Of a stretch of DNA of 6,620 nt, positions 5,535 to 6,620 are shown piece after piece (position 1 is the stretch's first letter; each line of letters begins with the position of its first letter). A program made the position numbers and the translations under genes. The stretch is from Marinosulfonomonas sp. (GTDB lineage: Bacteria; Pseudomonadota; Alphaproteobacteria; Rhodobacterales; Rhodobacteraceae), in assembly GCA_022712735.1 (NCBI GenBank), contig JAFLKA010000461.1, positions 1 to 6,620 on the forward strand, in the 5' to 3' direction. The notes under the pieces are model-generated. The model searched no databases and was not told the origin of the DNA. It saw nothing but the letters and a program-made list of their open reading frames with translations.

Positions 5535-5569
5535 CCGGACTATAATGCCCAATTAGGCCGGTTTTTCTT
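5535..5569 (+). terminator. Terminator-like hairpin with T-run on the plus strand
   Basis: CCGGACT (5535-5541) pairs with AGGCCGG (5555-5561), 6 of 7 positions, around a 13-nt loop, and TTTTTCTT follows at once (5562-5569). The shape is that of an intrinsic terminator for plus-strand transcription. No plus-strand gene ends here, which makes the assignment doubtful: it could end an unannotated short RNA, act as a leader attenuator, or be chance. Confidence 0.3.
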
Positions 5570-5646
5570 CATTCGGTTGGTTTTCCAGATCATTGCAACA
5601 CCCCGCGCAGGCAGGTTGCCACATTTCTGCCACATTCTAACATCTA

Positions 5647-5669
5647 GCGGTGATAGGCCCATGCACCGC
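5647..5669. repeat. GC-rich 6-bp inverted repeat
   Basis: GCGGTG (5647-5652) and CACCGC (5664-5669) are exact inverted complements around 11 nt. It may be a regulatory half-site pair or a hairpin. It lies about 135 bp before the carboxypeptidase start, with no T-run after it. Confidence 0.4.
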
Positions 5670-5677
5670 AATATCTG

Positions 5678-5719
5678 CTAATTTCACCAGATAAACACCC
5701 GCAAACTTATTGAAATTAG
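5678..5719. repeat. 9-bp inverted repeat upstream of the carboxypeptidase gene
   Basis: CTAATTTCA (5678-5686) and TGAAATTAG (5711-5719) are exact inverted complements separated by 24 bp. The centres are 33 bp apart, close to three helical turns, so two regulator dimers or a looped dimer could bind the same face of the DNA. The right arm overlaps TTGAAA (5710-5715). Confidence 0.45.
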
Positions 5720-5770
5720 GGTATTTTCTCAGAATCACCCTTATGCTATGGTTACTGCAATAATAAGAAG

Positions 5771-5789
5771 CTGACCGAAAAATCGGCAG
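5771..5789 (+). promoter_or_regulatory. Small leader hairpin before the carboxypeptidase gene
   Basis: CTG-A-CCGA, an AAAA loop and TCGG-CAG form a 7-bp stem with one bulged A. It ends 13 nt before the chosen ATG and 3 nt before the GAGG ribosome site, so in the mRNA it could influence ribosome access. Confidence 0.35.
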
Positions 5790-5792
5790 CAT

Positions 5793-5796
5793 GAGG
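5793..5796 (+). promoter_or_regulatory. Ribosome binding site deciding the carboxypeptidase start
   Basis: GAGG lies 6 nt before the ATG at 5803. The in-frame ATG at 5791 overlaps this site and has no ribosome site of its own, so 5803 is preferred. Confidence 0.6.
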
Positions 5797-5802
5797 CAGA
5801 GT

Positions 5803-6620
5803 ATGGTGATCGACGTGAAACAACGTCTGGGGCAGTATGTCCGTAATGGGCTATTCTTGACAGTTATGTTCTGTCTGCTGGCATTCGCGCCGCTAAAAGG
5901 TGTGGCTGCACCTTATGCGGCATTTGTAGTCGACGCCCGCACGGGCAAGGTGCTGCATTCACGCAATGCCGACACCCGCCTGCACCCGGCATCCCTGACC
6001 AAAATGATGACGCTATATGTTGCCTTTGAGGCGATTAAGCGCGGGGAAATCTCGCTTGATACCAAAGTGCGCATCTCGAAACATGCAGCTGCGCAGCCAC
6101 CGTCAAAACTGGGACTGAAACCGGGGCAGCGGATCAAGCTGCGCTATTTGATCCGTGCGGCTGCGGTTAAATCCGCCAATGACGCCGCCACCGCGATTGG
6201 CGAGGCCATTTCAGGATCAGAGGCCGCGTTCGCGCGCCGGATGAACCGCACGGCCAAAGCTATGGGCATGTCGCGCACGACCTTTAAGAACATGAACGGG
6301 TTAACCCAATCAGGCCACCTGTCTACCGCGCGGGATATGACCACGCTGGGGCGGCATGTTTTTTATGACTATCCTGAATACTACAACTTGTTTTCACGAA
6401 TCACGGCAGATGCCGGTATCAAAACCGTATCACACACAAACCGGCGGTTTTTGAACTCTTATCGCGGGGCAGACGGGATCAAAACCGGCTATACCCGTGC
6501 GGCGGGCTTTAATCTTGTGGCTTCGGCACAGCGCGGCAATGAACGCATTATCGTGACAGTGTTTGGCGGCCGTTCCACATCGACCCGCAACGCCAAAGTG
6601 GCCGAGCTGATGGACCTTGG
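5803..6620 (+). CDS. D-alanyl-D-alanine carboxypeptidase (peptidase S11, DacA/PBP5-like), 3'-truncated by window edge
   Basis: Secreted low-molecular-weight penicillin-binding protein that trims the terminal D-Ala from peptidoglycan pentapeptides in the periplasm. A basic start (KQRLGQYVRN) and a hydrophobic run (about 16-30) form a signal peptide with likely cleavage after VAA (about residue 36), just before the domain start PYAAFVVDARTGKVL. All three active-site motifs are present: S64-L-T-K67 (SxxK, nucleophile Ser), S124-A-N126 (SxN) and K227-T-G229 (KTG). The 272 complete codons seen cover the transpeptidase-like fold nearly to its end; the C-terminal domain and membrane anchor, or an SPOR-type tail found in some alphaproteobacterial members, would lie beyond the edge. 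The frame is open from 5767; the ATG at 5803 is preferred over the ATG at 5791 on ribosome-site spacing. It diverges from the clpS run. Which paralogue it is (DacA, DacC, DacF type) cannot be told here. Confidence 0.95.
   Translation, partial: MVIDVKQRLGQYVRNGLFLTVMFCLLAFAPLKGVAAPYAAFVVDARTGKVLHSRNADTRLHPASLTKMMTLYVAFEAIKRGEISLDTKVRISKHAAAQPPSKLGLKPGQRIKLRYLIRAAAVKSANDAATAIGEAISGSEAAFARRMNRTAKAMGMSRTTFKNMNGLTQSGHLSTARDMTTLGRHVFYDYPEYYNLFSRITADAGIKTVSHTNRRFLNSYRGADGIKTGYTRAAGFNLVASAQRGNERIIVTVFGGRSTSTRNAKVAELMDL

Larger units (their letters stand above)
5420..5802. other. Divergent intergenic region between clpS and the carboxypeptidase gene
   Basis: This 383-bp stretch (353 bp if clpS starts at the TTG) holds no convincing gene on either strand. 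It contains a TATAAT facing clpS, another TATAAT on the plus strand (5541-5546), a terminator-like hairpin, a short tandem repeat (GCCACATTTCT then GCCACATTCT, 5618-5638), a small hairpin (GGCA GGT TGCC, 5610-5620), two longer inverted repeats and a leader hairpin before the carboxypeptidase gene. I see no tRNA and no clear match to a known binding site such as FNR or CtrA. No confident -35/-10 pair for the carboxypeptidase gene was found; TATGCT at 5742-5747 is a weak -10 candidate. Confidence 0.7.

Noticed and set aside
5420..5802. Possible tRNA, riboswitch or mobile-element end in the clpS-dac gap
   Set aside because: No cloverleaf, no known riboswitch core and no matching target duplications; only short repeats are seen.

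Overview
The window looks like chromosomal DNA from an alphaproteobacterium, most likely of the Rhodobacterales (Roseobacter group). This rests on the moderately GC-rich coding sequence, the style of the HemE, HemF, ClpS and S11 carboxypeptidase proteins, and the tight minus-strand run clpS - rsmC-like - SDR - hemF next to a divergent D-Ala-D-Ala carboxypeptidase. The genus cannot be fixed from sequence reading alone.

Left part (1-1482): the 3' two thirds of hemE (uroporphyrinogen decarboxylase, + strand) runs in from the left edge. It converges on a gene for a small unrecognised lipoprotein (- strand). The lipoprotein gene is divided from the next plus-strand gene by a strikingly AT-rich intergenic region (only 14 G/C in bases 1401-1480) that contains a promoter-like pair and a 37-bp imperfect palindrome.

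Middle (1483-2313): a two-gene plus-strand cassette encodes a four-helix membrane protein of DUF2975 type and a 72-residue YozG-like helix-turn-helix regulator. Its last codon overlaps the end of hemF by 4 bp, tail to tail.

Right part (2310-5449): four minus-strand genes form a probable operon, transcribed clpS (ClpAP adaptor), an RsmC-like rRNA guanine methyltransferase, a short-chain dehydrogenase-like protein, then hemF (oxygen-dependent coproporphyrinogen III oxidase). Gaps are 21, 37 and 28 bp. The SDR has lost the catalytic lysine of YxxxK (it is YxxxT) and its NNAG motif reads NASR. A divergent control region of about 380 bp (5420-5802), rich in inverted repeats, separates this operon from the 5' part of a secreted S11 D-alanyl-D-alanine carboxypeptidase (+ strand), which runs off the right edge.

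Themes: HemE makes coproporphyrinogen III and HemF consumes it, so the two genes that flank the lipoprotein/DUF2975/HTH segment encode consecutive steps of haem synthesis. Nothing in the window looks like a transposon, CRISPR array, tRNA or rRNA. The parts most worth a second look are the DUF2975-HTH pair with its AT-rich palindromic control region, the active-site-altered SDR, and the inverted repeats between clpS and the carboxypeptidase gene.
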